Assembly: GCA_033977485.1 (NCBI GenBank)
Contig: CM066983.1
Location: 60,073,010-60,137,009 of the forward strand
DNA: 64,000 nucleotides
DNA from: Hydrangea macrophylla
Lineage: Eukaryota > Streptophyta > Magnoliopsida > Cornales > Hydrangeaceae
Direction: 5' to 3'
The position numbers and the translations under genes are program-made. This document shows, one piece after another, positions 42,770 to 56,000 of this stretch (the first letter of the stretch is position 1; each line of letters begins with the position of its first letter). Below the pieces are notes generated by a model, which searched no databases, was not told the DNA's origin, and saw only the letters and a program-made list of their open reading frames with translations.

Positions 42770-44170
42770 TGATTACGTCAAAATCAAGTTCTTTTGTTAA
42801 CCCTATAAAAACGTAGTATGGTGGAAATAGGGTGTCGAGTCCACAGGGATTGGAGTGCAACAACGCTTGGAGGATGCTTAAAAACCAATTATAATGCAAA
42901 GAGCAATTAACTAACTTACGGAAAGGAAACGAGTCTTTTCGACTATGAATTTGGTTCGATTGGTGTTAAATTAAACTACAATGAGCATTTAGAAAATGTA
43001 GAGAAACTTTAAACAATGCGGAGTTTAAGTAAAAATTCGGGGGTGTTTGTAAATGGAGAAATTGAGATTGGGGAGCATTCCCCCACCTTGGACCAAACAA
43101 CCCGTGGCTTACACACTCGCAGCGCATTCCAGAGTAGGAAATCCCATTGAGTCATACCATCAAACATGTGGTAGTCAACCAACATGCTAGATGGATGTTC
43201 CAATGCAACACATGGGTGTAAGATTAGAGTTTGGGGATTCAAGCACTTCTAATGCTTGACATTAGGAGTGAAGTCTCACAAACTCCAACCCTACTCCCAT
43301 GAACTCTAGGTGTGCTACAAAGTGTGGAAGTCTTACAATAAAACACTCATGGGTCCAAAGGTGGGTTTATGATCCCCAATCTTCAGAGTTTAGCTACTCA
43401 TGACCATAATAACAACCATGTTAAAGAGAGGGGAAAAGAAAGTATACCAATAAGAGCAAACCACCATAAAAACCATAGCAAATCCAATGAAATCTTTCAT
43501 TAAAAGCTTCCAAAAAGTCAAAACAACCACCCTCTTCTCTCTTTCATACACTAAATGGAGGTAGATAGTGGGTAGATGATGAGTATTGAATAGAGAGATG
43601 AGGGGATTAGGGAGAGAGATGGTACCCTAAGAGAGACTTACTAAAAATAGTCTAAAGAAAACAACATAACCCTAAAAAAAGACATACACTAACTATATAT
43701 AGTGTATACAAAGTGGCAAACATGTAATAAGCAAAGGAAGTCTTCAGCAGAGGCGCGGATCGATCCGCTCGAAACAGCCGGATCGATCCATTTAGACGCC
43801 TTTCTCGCAGAATGTCCCTACCAAGCCGCGGATCGATCCGCTCATACGGCCGGATCGATCCGCCTTTTCCGAGACTGATAAAGAACTCTTTTTAAACACG
43901 CGGATCGATCCCCGTAGAAGTCCGGATCGATCCGCCTCTACTGAAATCTTTTTCTTGCTTCACTAAACTCCAAGTGTGCCAAGAGAGTTGAGTTCCACTA
44001 TATCCCAACATCCGAAACCTACAAAAAGAGACCTTAATCAGCTAAGAGAGAGTAACATCCAGAACAAAAGAAAGCACAATTTCATCCTTTAAATCTCCGG
44101 GAAGAGTACTAATTTGTGTTCAATACGGATAAAATTATGAAGTTCAAGAAGCAATATTGGACACGAATCA
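42770..44170 (-). mobile_element. Solo LTR, Athila/Tat-like, 1401 bp
   Basis: TGATTACGTCAAAATCAAG...GGACACGAATCA with a perfect TSD AAAGC (42765-42769, 44171-44175), present only in the left Ogre-like LTR. The block GTGTCGAGTCCACAGGGATT near its left end matches the inner end of the LTR at 683-2031, so on this logic it lies on the minus strand. It carries three pairs of CGGATCGATCCG. Confidence 0.93.
43756..43934. repeat. Three pairs of CGGATCGATCCG palindromes
   Basis: Copies start at 43756/43779, 43829/43851 and 43901/43923, spacing 23, 22 and 22 bp; pairs repeat every 72-73 bp. Most copies are exact; a few differ at the last one or two bases. Confidence 0.95.
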
Positions 44171-44690
44171 AAAGCCTTCAAATATATATATATATATAAT
44201 AATAATAATTCAATCACAAGTTCTTAGATCTAGGAACTTTACACATTTTTAAAACCTCTCTTCTTACCCCATTTCATCACACACCACTTAGAACTTGTGA
44301 TTGAATCTCAAAATATTTCATTGATTTGGATCTAATTAATGCCTTGGGTTTGAGGTAAATTAGTTTTGAAGAATTTGTGTTCTTAAATAAAACTTTGATT
44401 TCCTTTATTTCTATTTCATTCATAAGGTTCATGAGATCTTCCATATCTCATTGAAACTCTTTGAATTTGATTCCTTAGTTTCCTATGATCTTATGATCCA
44501 TATGGAGATTAAAATGAATCATGATTATAATCTACACATAGTTGGTGAGATGCTAGTATCAACTCATGACTAGGATCTCTTTACTATGAATCTTATGGAA
44601 TTCATACTATATTCCATGGAGATTAGAGTAGATTTGCTTTTTTTTTTTAGTCTCCAATGACCATCAAATGGTAGGAGAAATGTTCTAGTT

Positions 44691-45234
44691 TAATTCCATC
44701 TCTATGGCTTGGACTAATCTCTTCCTTGGGTTTTGAGAAGTTCTTCATATTTCATCCTAAACCCACATGTATGTGTGTCTTTATCCTCCAATGACCACCA
44801 AGTGGTAGGAGTAATGTTTTGAACTCAAATTTTGGGTCCATGAGAGTAAGTTCATTGCTTCGGATTTTGTGAAGTCCATTTCATACTTCATCAAAAATCC
44901 ATAGGTCTAAACATGTCCTTAGTCTTCAATGACCATTAATTGGTAGAAGAGATGGTTTAGTTTAAGTCCATCTCTATGGCTTGGACTAATCTCTTCCTTG
45001 GGTTTTGAGAAGTTCTTCATATTTCATCCTAAACCCACATGTATGTGTGTCTTTATCCTCCAATGACCACCAAGTGGTAGGTGGAATGTTTTGAACTCAA
45101 ATTTTGGGTCCATGAGAGTAAGTTCATTGCTTCGGATTTTGTGAAGTCCATTTCATACTTCATCAAAAATCCATAGGTCTAAACATGTCCTTAGTCTTCA
45201 ATGACCATTAATTGGTAGAAGAGATGGTTTAGTT
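44691..45234 (+). repeat. 272-bp tandem duplication in the left Ogre-like LTR
   Basis: The block from TAATTCCATCTCTATGGC (44691) repeats at 44963 as TAAGTCCATCTCTATGGC and ends at 45234. The right LTR has one copy (from about 54540). The copies are almost identical. Confidence 0.93.
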
Positions 45235-46783
45235 TAAGTCCAACTTCATGATTTAATAGTTGGGGTTAACAATTAAAGTTGAACTAGCAAAATAAAAACA
45301 GTGAGTTCACAAACTGTTTTTGATCAAAGATTTTTAGTTCGAAATCTAACCGTTGAAATCAAGTGAAACCAACGGGAAAGTGTCAATAACACATTGTTTT
45401 ACCACTGTAATTTTTGTTTTGGTAAGATTTTATGCTTAGAATGGCTTGATCATGAATTTTGTGAGACAACCACAATCTGTCCAGAATTTCAGAATAGTTT
45501 CAGAACAGCAAACCGGTTTTAAAATTGATAGATCAGAGCTCTAACCAAGTTTTCATGACCTCTAATATTTTTTTATAAGAACCTTAATGTGTTAGGAAGG
45601 TTCCCTAAAAAGAATGAAGCAATTCGGATCTGTTTGCTATTTTAAAAAAATCATACAAGATCTCTGGACAGAAGGTTGTAGAATGTTGAGTGATGTCTAG
45701 TGTTTTCCATATTCCCGGAGATCTAACCGTTCAAACCTTGATTTTCGTTTTGGGTTAGAAACTAGACTCACAGAGGCAGAACATATCCAAAAATCATTAA
45801 GATCCAACCATTGAAGTATTTTATTCCTATTTTTGAACATCTGGTCTGCTCTCTATAATTCATAAAAACTGCTACTATTTTTGTCTAATCTTATTTATTT
45901 AAACTCAAATGGTCTCTTAATGTCTTAGGACTCAAACCATGTTTTGAATAATGATAATTTAGATTAAACCCAGAGGCTTAGGGATCCAAATTAGTGAATA
46001 AATTCATATCTCATTCTTGTTCATATTCATGCATTCATTCATACATGTTAATACTCATAAGTAGGACTTATCTCTTGTCTTAGTTGAATCTAGTTGAACA
46101 TGACCTATGATTAATTACTCTTTGATATTATATCTTGTCTAAGGCATGTGTACTAACCTTTGTTTTGTAGCGCTTTGAGGTACAATTTCTCAACCCTTCT
46201 CTAGTTTAATTTACTTCATTGATTGTAATTGATTTTTCAACCTCATGTGTGACACCTTAGTTTAGGTTTTGCCTTATGTGTATATATGTGTTAGAAACCT
46301 TTCTTAGGTTTATTTTGTTCTCGCATGCACTGCACGTTTGATATTCGCGGCTGGATCCCGGGTATGTTTTCTAGTTCTCTATTGCATATCATGATGTTTG
46401 CTAGTTGAATTATGTGACTTATGAATGATATTTTACCGTTAGCAATTTTGCACCCTTTCAACATGCTTGTGTTATGTATACCTATATATGTATTAATTGA
46501 GGGCATGCTTAGATTATTAATTTGATTAAAAAGGATGTTGAGTAGAGGCCTATCGCGAGATAGGATGAAAGGGGGTGTTTTAGTCCGTCGGGCTCCTTCC
46601 CCTTTCATTCCATAATCCCTGGACCCAGTTTATCTTTGGTTTCGCAAAAGATCGGTTTGTCTTTAAATGGTTTCTTAATTTTTTCCTTTAAAAGTTAAGT
46701 GGCGACTCGTATTTGTTTTTGAATTTGAAAAATATTTGTTTTAAAAGTGGGTAAAATTTGAAAACCCTGCGATATCCACAATC

Positions 46784-46800
46784 TGGCGACTCTGCTGGGG
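46784..46800 (+). promoter_or_regulatory. PBS, tRNA-Arg type
   Basis: TGGCGACTCTGCTGGGG starts 3 bp after the left LTR; this is the PBS found in Ogre elements. Confidence 0.88.
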
Positions 46801-49800
46801 ATCGAACCCAGAATCTCTTGTTTCGCAGACCAGAATTTCTGATTTTGGGTTCACTCGAGGATTAGACTTGAAAGCATCCTTTTAATCAATTTAATTAATT
46901 TTGGTGTGCCCGTTGCATTGCACTTGCATGTCTCGCCAGTCGATTGCACGGAACTATGACCTTGGAGGCTCGGGGCAACCCGGTCGGTCAAGTCATCATG
47001 GGACCGTGTGATCACCCTTGATCTCGTACCATGTTTTGGTATATGAAGCATCCTATCAGGTGTGTGTCAAGGGTCCCTTATTTGACCAAAACCCGACCTC
47101 TGCATGATAGCTTCTATAGAACCTTTCAATCTTAGGAAATCAATTCTTGATTAGGATTATGTGCTAGGAAGTTTTGTATGCCCGAAAGGGATTACTTGAG
47201 ATGATGACGATGCTTACTTGATAAAAGATGTGTAACCTCTTAATCACTTTTGAGCAATTCCTTTTCATGTCCTATGACATTAAAGAATAAGCCGAATCTT
47301 GATTATAAGATTACATCTCTTGTATCATGTTTAGCTAAGCATCATTGACCTTGTATGCATCCGAATTCATGAAAAGTACGATGATTATCTAATCATGTGA
47401 TGCTCCTACCCAAGAATCCAAAGTTCATGGTTTATGAAAATTTCTTTTATCCAAAAGAAGAAGAAATTGTTTTGAAAAAATTTTACCCTTTCAAAGAAAA
47501 AAAGTGTTTAAGGTTCATTTTTCAAGTAAAACCCAAATCATTTTTCTTATTGAGAAAATTTTCACATCCCCACTTTCAAAGAAGAAATCCAAAAAATCTT
47601 GGGAATCGTTTTTGGGATAAATGCTTTTCAAAATGAATTTCAAAGCAAAAATTTTAAATTCAATCATCTTTGAGGAACGTTTAACATCCTCATTTTCAAA
47701 AAAAAAATTCCAAGAATTGTTTTCAAAAGGATCACATCACCCAAGGAATACTTTTTAAGCGAAATTCAAAGTTTTTCAAAAATATCCAACCTTCGAAAGG
47801 GTAATGAGGATCACAATGATAAGAGAAGTTGGCGCACTTGACATGAAGGAGGATTTTATGTGCTTATATGTTATATGTGCTAGGACTAGAATTTTCCTTT
47901 CTTTTGCATATAGAATAGGCACACACACACTTGCATTTCAACCGTGTGTCATGTGTGCGGTGCATGCATTTAGCCACATCAAATCATCAAAGCATGTACA
48001 TTTTGGCACTCTCATCATGTCAGTCAACGTCATTACATGCATGTAAAATACAAATTCAGAAAGTAATCCAATAGTTCCTCAAAATCCCTTGCCTCCTGAA
48101 AATAAATTCTGCATGCGGACCTTTTACCTATGTATGTTGTTGAATTTGTAGAAAGAGTGGAACAACTAGATCTCCTAGTAAGGACACTTCTAATCTTCTT
48201 GGGTTCATCTTTCTTGATTTAGAGGAGAATATGTTTTTGCACACATGCTGTTGGGGAGTGATGAACCCAAGGTTCAAATGATGATAGTAGGGTGATAGTG
48301 TTTGGAAACACTATTGTTAAAGCGAATGTGGATGCTCTTGGAGACCCAATAAATTGAAAATCATCTGTGACACTCCAATTGAGGCCAAGCCGAGTCTAGT
48401 CCGGTAATCGAGTCATGTCAAGTAGGAGTTAAGTGTCAAGTCCAGTCGAGTCTTTGAGTCAGTCGGTTATCGAGTATTTTTTTTTTTTTTAAGTCTCTTT
48501 TTATCGAGTCAAGTGATGTAATCATTTTTCCCTACTAGTTGAATAAAATCTCATTCTGTTGGATTCAGTGTGCCAAGTCGTGAATATATGGATCATTAAG
48601 CCAAGAAAGAAAAAAAAAAGAAGAGAAAAAATAAAAATCATTTTTCAAATGATCATGGAAAATACTTTGTTAATAAATCTTTGCATTAAAAAGGATCTCC
48701 AAGTGATCAAAGCAACTTCTGTGCCAAAACCACGGAGGAGTAGAGAATTGATTTGCTTTACTTTAAGAATTTAAAGATGCTCTTGCTTAATCTTGAAAAG
48801 ATGAACTTGGAACTTGAAGCTTGCTCACCATCCCCTTTTTTTAAATACCAAGCCTAAAAGATGAGCCCAACCAGTCCAAAGTCATAACTTGATCCTTGAT
48901 GGTAGCCAAATGTTTTAAATGAACTTCTTCTTCCAAAAAAAAAAGAGAAAAAAGGAAGAAAAGAAAGAGCTCGCTAGGATGAAAACCCAAAAGGGCGCCT
49001 AGTCAAAAGTGAGAGCACGAAAAAAAAAAAGAGAAATTAAAAAAAAAAAAAAAAAAAAAAATGAAGATGAAGGAGCTCGCTAGGATGAAAACCCGAAAGG
49101 GCGCCTAGGCAAAAGTTAGAGCAAGAATAAGATGCGTGTTGATTTCAAAATCCGAATCCTAGCCAGTCAAAATCATGAAGAGAATAAGAGATAGTGAGGT
49201 AGAGAAAAGAAAGGAAAGAGAAAAGAAAAGGCAAAGAATAAATAAGATTGAGAATTCTTGAGCACTTCAAAGTACATCATTGGTAGATGAATTATCCCAA
49301 AGCTTTGTGTTGTTCTCAACAAAGAAAATAAATTGGAAAGAGAGATTTGAAAGTATCAATTAGTATCAAAATTTTGTGAGAGGCTCATGGATAAGTGGGC
49401 CTATAACAATGCAAAAGTATCTTTAAGAAAAATAAAGAGTGATTTGGAGGGCTGCTATTGCTTTATGAGTATGGTAGAGTATGATTCAAACACGATGTGT
49501 TATGATAGTTGTAAAGATTGACTGGCTAGTGAAAAGGTGAAAAGAATCAACCGCCAAAAAAAAAAAGAGAATAAAAGAAAAAAAAATAATAAAAGGGAGA
49601 CGTAGTTCATGTTCTCATCATTTTGTTCAAAAGCTACCACAAGGAATCTGTTTTAGAAAATCTGCCCAGAAAAAAGCACTCATTGGACTCAAATGAAAAC
49701 ATGGCTCGAAAAGCCCATAATTCTTGAAGCCTTATTCTTTCAAGACCTCCAGAATCGATGAACTACGTTTTTGACCTGATTCCCACTCGGGGATACGTAG

Positions 49801-50848
49801 GCAGCCTACCCGGTTCGGTCACCGCCCTTGCTATGATCTGGCACTTTCTTTCAGGCCTTAGCCGAACTACTTTGGGTCTGATTCCCGTTCGGGGATAAGT
49901 AGGCGAACCTCCCAAGGTTCTCGGTCCATAACCATCCCTAAACCATAAGCATCACCCTTTGTGCCTTTGGTTTCCTTCCTTTAGACTAGGGGCAAACTTG
50001 CATAAGTTTGCCTGAAGCCACATATATATTGCCAAACTAGGGGCAAACAAAGTTTGCCCATCAGCATTGGGATGTCCTACTTCAACCCACCGCATTCATG
50101 ATGATTACCTCTAGGTTGGGAGTAAATGCAATGCAGGCATCCTGCACCATCATGTTCTCAAAACCCTTGGATAAGCCTATTTGCCCTTAAGACTAGGGGC
50201 AAGCTTCATTTTCTGAACACCTTATTTAATCCCAGAAGCAAGGCCTTCGAGTCCTATTCAAACTAGGGGCAAACTTCGTTTGTCAAAAATCCCTCTATGT
50301 CAGAGAAAAATCTCAAGTAATCGAGTTTGTTTTGAATGGATTGAAATAGAATGTATTTTATTCTCTAAGCTAAAGCACTAATTTGAAGCACACTCTGGAT
50401 AGGCAAAGAACCAGCTAACTCGAAAGGGGAGAATCTTCAAAGTTTAGATTTGTTGGTGAAGTACTACCATTGTAAGATGATGAATAAATGAAAGGTGAGA
50501 TGATACATTATCCACGATGAAAGCACATTGATTCATAATAACACAGAGTTTGAGTCAGTCCTCTTGTATAAATTGTCCTCCTTTGATGAGTCAATAATGG
50601 TCTCAAATGAGTGGGTTTAAGATGATGAATAAAGATTTGAAGAGTCTTCATGAGCATCCCAAACGCAATGCAAGCAGGATTTTTAAACACTATCATAACA
50701 CAATGCTAAAGTGGAAATATGAAGGGTCCAAGACTAGGGGAAAAAGGTGACTTCCCTCTTTTGATAGAATTGATATGTTTCTTCCAAAGGTCCGCAGATA
50801 CAGAAAATCATTCTTTCCAATTCTTTGAGTCCAAGGAGACTCCCAAAC
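46801..50848 (+). other. Non-coding internal region of the Ogre-like element
   Basis: Degenerate sequence without Gag or Pol. It includes the duplicated phrase GAAAACCC(A/G)AAAGGGCGCCTAG (48980 and 49090) and two GATTCCC(A/G)(C/T)TCGGGGATA phrases near 49780 and 49880, echoed at about 52900. These are typical of Ogre untranslated regions. Confidence 0.7.
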
Positions 50849-51318
50849 CTTGCATTAGTCCTCAATGGCAGCATTATATGTGTTAGTCCTCAATGGCAGC
50901 ATTATCGGTGTTAGTCCTCAATGGCAACCTTGCGTTAGTCCTCAATGGCAGCATTATCGATGTTAGTCCTCAATGGAAACCTTGCATTAGTCCTCAATGG
51001 CAGCATTATCGGTGTTAGTCCTCAATGGCAACCTTGCGTTAGTCCTCAATGGCAGCATTATCGGTGTTAGTCCTCAATGGCAACCTTGCATTAGTCCTCA
51101 ATGGCGGCATTATCGGTGTTAGTCCTCAATGGCAACCTTGCGTTAGTCCTCAATAGCGGCATTATCGGTGTTAGTCCTCAATGGCAACCTTGCGTTAGTC
51201 CTCAATGGCAGCATCATCGGTGTTAGTCCTCAACGGCAACTTTGCATTAGTCCTCAATGGCAGCATCATTGGTATTACTCCTCAATGGCAACCTCGCATT
51301 CGCATTAGTCCTTAATGA
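50849..51318 (+). repeat. Tandem block 1: TTAGTCCTCAATGGCA, 52-bp period
   Basis: About 18 half-units alternate 28 and 24 bp long (TTAGTCCTCAATGGCAGCAT... and TTAGTCCTCAATGGCAACCT...), making a 52-bp higher-order unit repeated about nine times with few changes. Confidence 0.95.
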
Positions 51319-51339
51319 TTTGTTGAGTCTCGTTCAAAC

Positions 51340-51735
51340 TCCTGATTTGGAAATTCTAAATTCTTTGTGAATCGAATTGACTCCAAATTTTTTTTTTGAA
51401 AAAAAAATAAGAAATCGAGTCTGATAGACTCCGGATTTCTCTGAAATTGATTTTGATTGGAGTCTAATTGACTCCCAATTTTGGAAAATAAGAAAATTGA
51501 GTCTGATAGACTCCGGATTTCTCTAAAATTGAATTTGATTGAAGTCTAATTGACTCCAAATTTTGGAAAATAAGAAAATCGAGTCTGATAGACTCCGGAT
51601 TTCTCTGAAATTGAATTTGATTGGAGTCTAATTGACTCCCAATTTTGGAAAATAAGAAAATTGAGTCTGATCGACTTCGGATATCTTTGAAATTGAATTT
51701 GATTGGAGCCTAATTGACTCCCAATTTTGGAAAAC
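51340..51735 (+). repeat. Tandem block 2: 82-bp unit
   Basis: Units marked by GAGTCTGATAGACTCCGGAT at 51417, 51499, 51581 and 51663 (the last mutated), each followed by GGAGTCTAATTGACTCCCAA. Each half is an imperfect palindrome around GAGTC...GACTC. Confidence 0.93.
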
Positions 51736-52109
51736 TGATGTGATATAAGCGGGATCGGCTCTATTTCTTTGAAAAATAATTTGGTTTGAGCCCGACTGGC
51801 TCCAATTCTTTGAGAATTGATTTAATCCGAGTCTGAATCGACTCCGGGATTTTGAAAATTGATTTAGAACATGGTTAAATCCAAACCTCGGAAATGAATT
51901 TGGATCGATTCCAAAATTATGAGAATTAAGCCAATCCGTTTCTAGAGATGAAAGTGGATACGCATCTTAGTGCTCCCAGATCTAGGAAAATTTGAAGATG
52001 AACCTCGAAAAAGAAAGTAACTCCAAAGATAGGAGTTAAGAGTTAAATCGAGTCGATGTTGACTTTACCCCATGAGAAAATGCATTTGCATCTCTGGTCT
52101 TCACCAAAC

Positions 52110-52640
52110 AAATCTGTCGATCAGATGATTTTGAAAGATTATGGAGCACAAGGCATGAAGCGGCTCAATCTTTCAGCGTGCTACCTGATTCGACTTAGTC
52201 GATCAGATGATTTTGGGAGATTATGGAGCGTAAGGCATGAAGCGGCTCAATCTTTCAGCGTGCTACCTGATTCGACTTAGTCGATCAGATGATTTTGGGA
52301 GATTATGGAGCGTAAGGCATGAAGCGGCTCAATCTTTCAGCGTGCTACCTGATTCGGTTTAGCCGATTAGATGATTTTTGGAAGATTATGGAGTGTAAGG
52401 CGTGAAGTGGCTCAATCTTTCAGCGTGCTACCTGATTCGGCTATGGAGTCGATCAGATGATTTTTGGAAGATTATGGAGTGTAAGGCGTGAAGCGGCTCA
52501 ATCTTTCAGCGTGCTACCTGATTCGGCTATGGAGTCGATCAGATGATTTTTGGAAGATTATGGAGTGTAAGGCGTGAAGCGGCTCAGTCTTCCAGCGTGC
52601 TACCTGACTTGGCTATGGAGTGTAAGGCGCAAGGCGCATC
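52110..52640 (+). repeat. Tandem block 3: 82-86-bp unit
   Basis: Six to seven units starting CGATCAGATGATTTTGG at about 52118, 52200, 52282, 52364, 52450 and 52535, each containing GAAGCGGCTCAATCTTTCAG and CGTGCTACCTGATTCGG. It lies 460 bp upstream of the PPT. Confidence 0.95.
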
Positions 52641-53084
52641 TCAGTCAATCAGACGATTCTCCAACATATATGAAATGTGTATACATCAATCATGATGTTC
52701 CTAGAGTAGGACGGTATCATAATAGGATTATTCAATGTATAGGGTGCATTTCTGATAATAGGAAAAGTAACGTGACTCGGGATCATCACGTTTGGGAGCA
52801 TAAGATATAAGATTGCATGAGCATGTGCATCACGATAAGATAAGAGCATTCATCCGTGTGATTATTTGCATTTGTGTGTTATCCCTTACCCGAACTACGT
52901 CCTGGTCTGATTCCCGTTGGGATACGTAGGCAGCTCACCATTGAGCACGACCAGCACCGACCGTCTCTGCGAATGTTTTGCAACGCATTTTATTTTTACC
53001 TAAGTTCAATAGCCCGGTCAAAGGCTTGTCTTCACACAGGCTTCGACATTCACTTGTGATACGCGTTGCTTCACAAGCTCTGCC

Positions 53085-53098
53085 GAAGAGGGGCAAAC
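53085..53098 (+). promoter_or_regulatory. Ogre-like polypurine tract
   Basis: GAAGAGGGGCAAAC lies directly before the right LTR. Confidence 0.85.
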
Positions 53099-56000
53099 TG
53101 TAGACACCCCAATTTTGACCGAACTATTAAACTTAGGGGGATTTATCTCTAGAAATCAATGATGAATAATGTCCCGACGATTTTCTTCAAGTTCATCGCT
53201 TCGACTTCTGAAAAGCTTCAAGTTCCCAAACCTTACTCCTAATATCCCTAGATTTGGCCAATCACTGACCATCTGTCTTGAGCTCACTGGATCATGGGTT
53301 ACTTTCTAAAAAAATAGAATAGATTGAATAATAATAATTATTATTATATTTTCTAAAAATAACATTGTTTCCTGTATTTTATTTAGATTTAAAAAGAAAA
53401 AAATATACTATTTGGTAACTCATATGATTAATTTAGATTTAAAAAAAGAAAAAATGTGTCTATACATATATATATATATATATAGAAAAAAGAAAATAAT
53501 AAAAGAAAGTAGCCCACGTGATTTGGAGAGTTAGAGATCCCTTGGCATATTCCTTATCTAAGAAATACCCAAAAAGCCCTTTGTTGGGCACTAATCTCCC
53601 ATGTGTTTTGAAGATGCTCTAGAATGTTCCTTTATTCTAGCCAACTTAAATGCCTTTCAAGTTTATTGGAATTACATAGAAGTGCCATGGAGAGTTAGAG
53701 ATGCCATAGAATATTCCTAACCCACCCCAAATTGACCTATCTACCCTTATCTTGGCCCCTAAGATAATGAAAGTCTATAAAAAAAAACCCATTTATCTCA
53801 TTTTGGGGGGAGACACTTGAATTGTATAGATAAATATTGGGAGAGCTTTAGAGAAAAAAAAATAGAGAGAGAAACTCTACCAATTATTTTACCCAAATCC
53901 CAACAAAACTCTACCCAACCATCAAATCACCATTGAAGGAGCTTGAAGCTTGAGGAAGAAGAAGAGGAAAAGCTTGAGAAATTCAACATCTCTACAAGTT
54001 TTGAGAAGATCTAGAGGTAAAGCCTTCAAATATATATATATATATATATAATAATAATTCAATCACAAGTTCTTAGATCTAGGAACTTTACACATTTTCA
54101 AAACCTCTCTTCTTACCCCATTTCATCACACACCACTTAGAACTTGTGATTGAATCTCAAAATATTTCATTGATTTGGATCTAATTAATGCCTTGGGTTT
54201 GAGGTAAATTAGTTTTGAAGAATTTGTGTTCTTAAATAAAACTTTGATTTCCTTTATTTCTATTTCATTCATAAGGTTCATGAGATCTTCCATATCTCAT
54301 TGAAACTCTTTGAATTTGATTCCTTAGTTTTCTATGATCTTATGATCCATATGGAGATTAAAATGAATCATGATTATAATCTACACATAGTTGGTGAGAT
54401 GCTAGTATCAACTCATGACAAGGATCTCTTTACTATGAATCTTATGGAATTCATACTATATTCCATGGAGATTAGAGTAGATTTGCTTTTTTTTTTAGTT
54501 TCCAATGACCATCAAATGGTAGGAGAAATGTTCTAGTTTAAGTCCATCTCTATGGCTTGGACTAATCTCTTCCTTGGGTTTTGAGAAGTTCTTCATATTT
54601 CATCCTAAACCCACATGTATGTGTGTCTTTATCCTCCAATGACCACCAAGTGGTAGGAGTAATGTTTTGAACTCAAATTTTGGGTCCATGAGAGTAAGTT
54701 CATTGCTTCGGATTTTATGAAGTCCATTTCATACTTCATCAAAAATCCATAGGTCTAAACATGTCCTTAGTCTTCAATGACCATTAATTGGTAGAAGAGA
54801 TGGTTTAGTTTAAGTCCAACTTCATGATTTAATAGTTGGGGTTAACAATTAAAGTTGAACTAGCAAAATAAAAACAGTGAGTTCACAAACTGTTTTTGAT
54901 CAAAGATTTTTAGTTCGAAATCTAACCGTTGAAATCAAGTGAAACCAATGGGAAAGTGTCAATAACACATTGTTTTACCACTGTAATTTTTGTTTTGGTA
55001 AGATTTTATGCTTAGAATGGCTTGATCATGAATTTTGTGAGACAACCACAATCTGTCCAGAATTTCAGAATAGTTTCAGAACAGCAAACCGGTTTTAAAA
55101 TTGATAGATCAGAGCTCTAACCAAGTTTTCATGACCTCTAATATTTTTTTATAAGAACCTTAATGTGTTAGGAAGGTTCCCTAAAAAGAATGAAGCAATT
55201 CGGATCTGTTTGCTATTTTAAAAAAATCATACAAGATCTCTGGACAGAAGGTTGTAGAATGCTGAGTGATGTCTAGTGTTTTCCATATTCCCGGAGATCT
55301 AACCGTTCAAACCTTGATTTTCGTTTTGGGTTAGAAACTAGACTCACAGAGGCAGAACATATCCAAAAATCATTAAGATCCAACCATTGAAGTATTTTAT
55401 TCCTATTTTTGAACATCTGGTCTGCTCTCTGTAATTCATAAAAACTGCTACTATTTTTGTCTAATCTTATTTATTTAAACTCAAATGGTCTCTTAATGTC
55501 TTAGGACTCAAACCATGTTTTGAATAATGATAATTTAGATTAAACCCAGAGGCTTAGGGATCCAAATTAGTGAATAAATTCATATCTCATTCTTGTTCAT
55601 ATTCATGCATTCATTCATACATGTTAATACTCATAAGTAGGACTTATCTCTTGTCTTAGTTGAATCTAGTTGAACATGACCTATGATTAATTACTCTTTG
55701 ATATTATATCTTGTCTAAGGCATGTGTACTAACCTTTGTTTTGTAGCGCTTTGAGGTACAATTTCTCAACCCTTCTCTAGTTTAATTTACTTCATTGATT
55801 TTAATTGATTTTTCAACCTCATGTGTGACACCTTAGTTTAGGTTTTGCCTTATGTGTATATATGTGTTAGAAACCTTTCTTAGGTTTATTTTGTTCTCAC
55901 ATGCACTGCACGTTTGATATTCGCGGCTGGATCCCGGGTATGTTTTCTAGTTCTCTATTGCATATCATGATGTTTGCTAGTTGAATTATGTGACTTATGA

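Larger units (their letters stand above)
41847..46780 (+). repeat. Ogre-like 5' LTR, 4934 bp
   Basis: Longer than its partner (3258 bp) for two reasons: a nested solo LTR with TSD (42770-44175) and a 272-bp tandem duplication (about 44691-45234). Confidence 0.93.

Noticed and set aside
46291..46608. 105-codon minus-strand frame conserved at 55897-56184
   Set aside because: Conservation is due to LTR identity; no protein features, and it runs against the element's sense.
50849..52640. CRISPR-like repeat arrays
   Set aside because: The three arrays are head-to-tail tandem repeats without unique spacers of constant length, in a plant retrotransposon. Not CRISPR.
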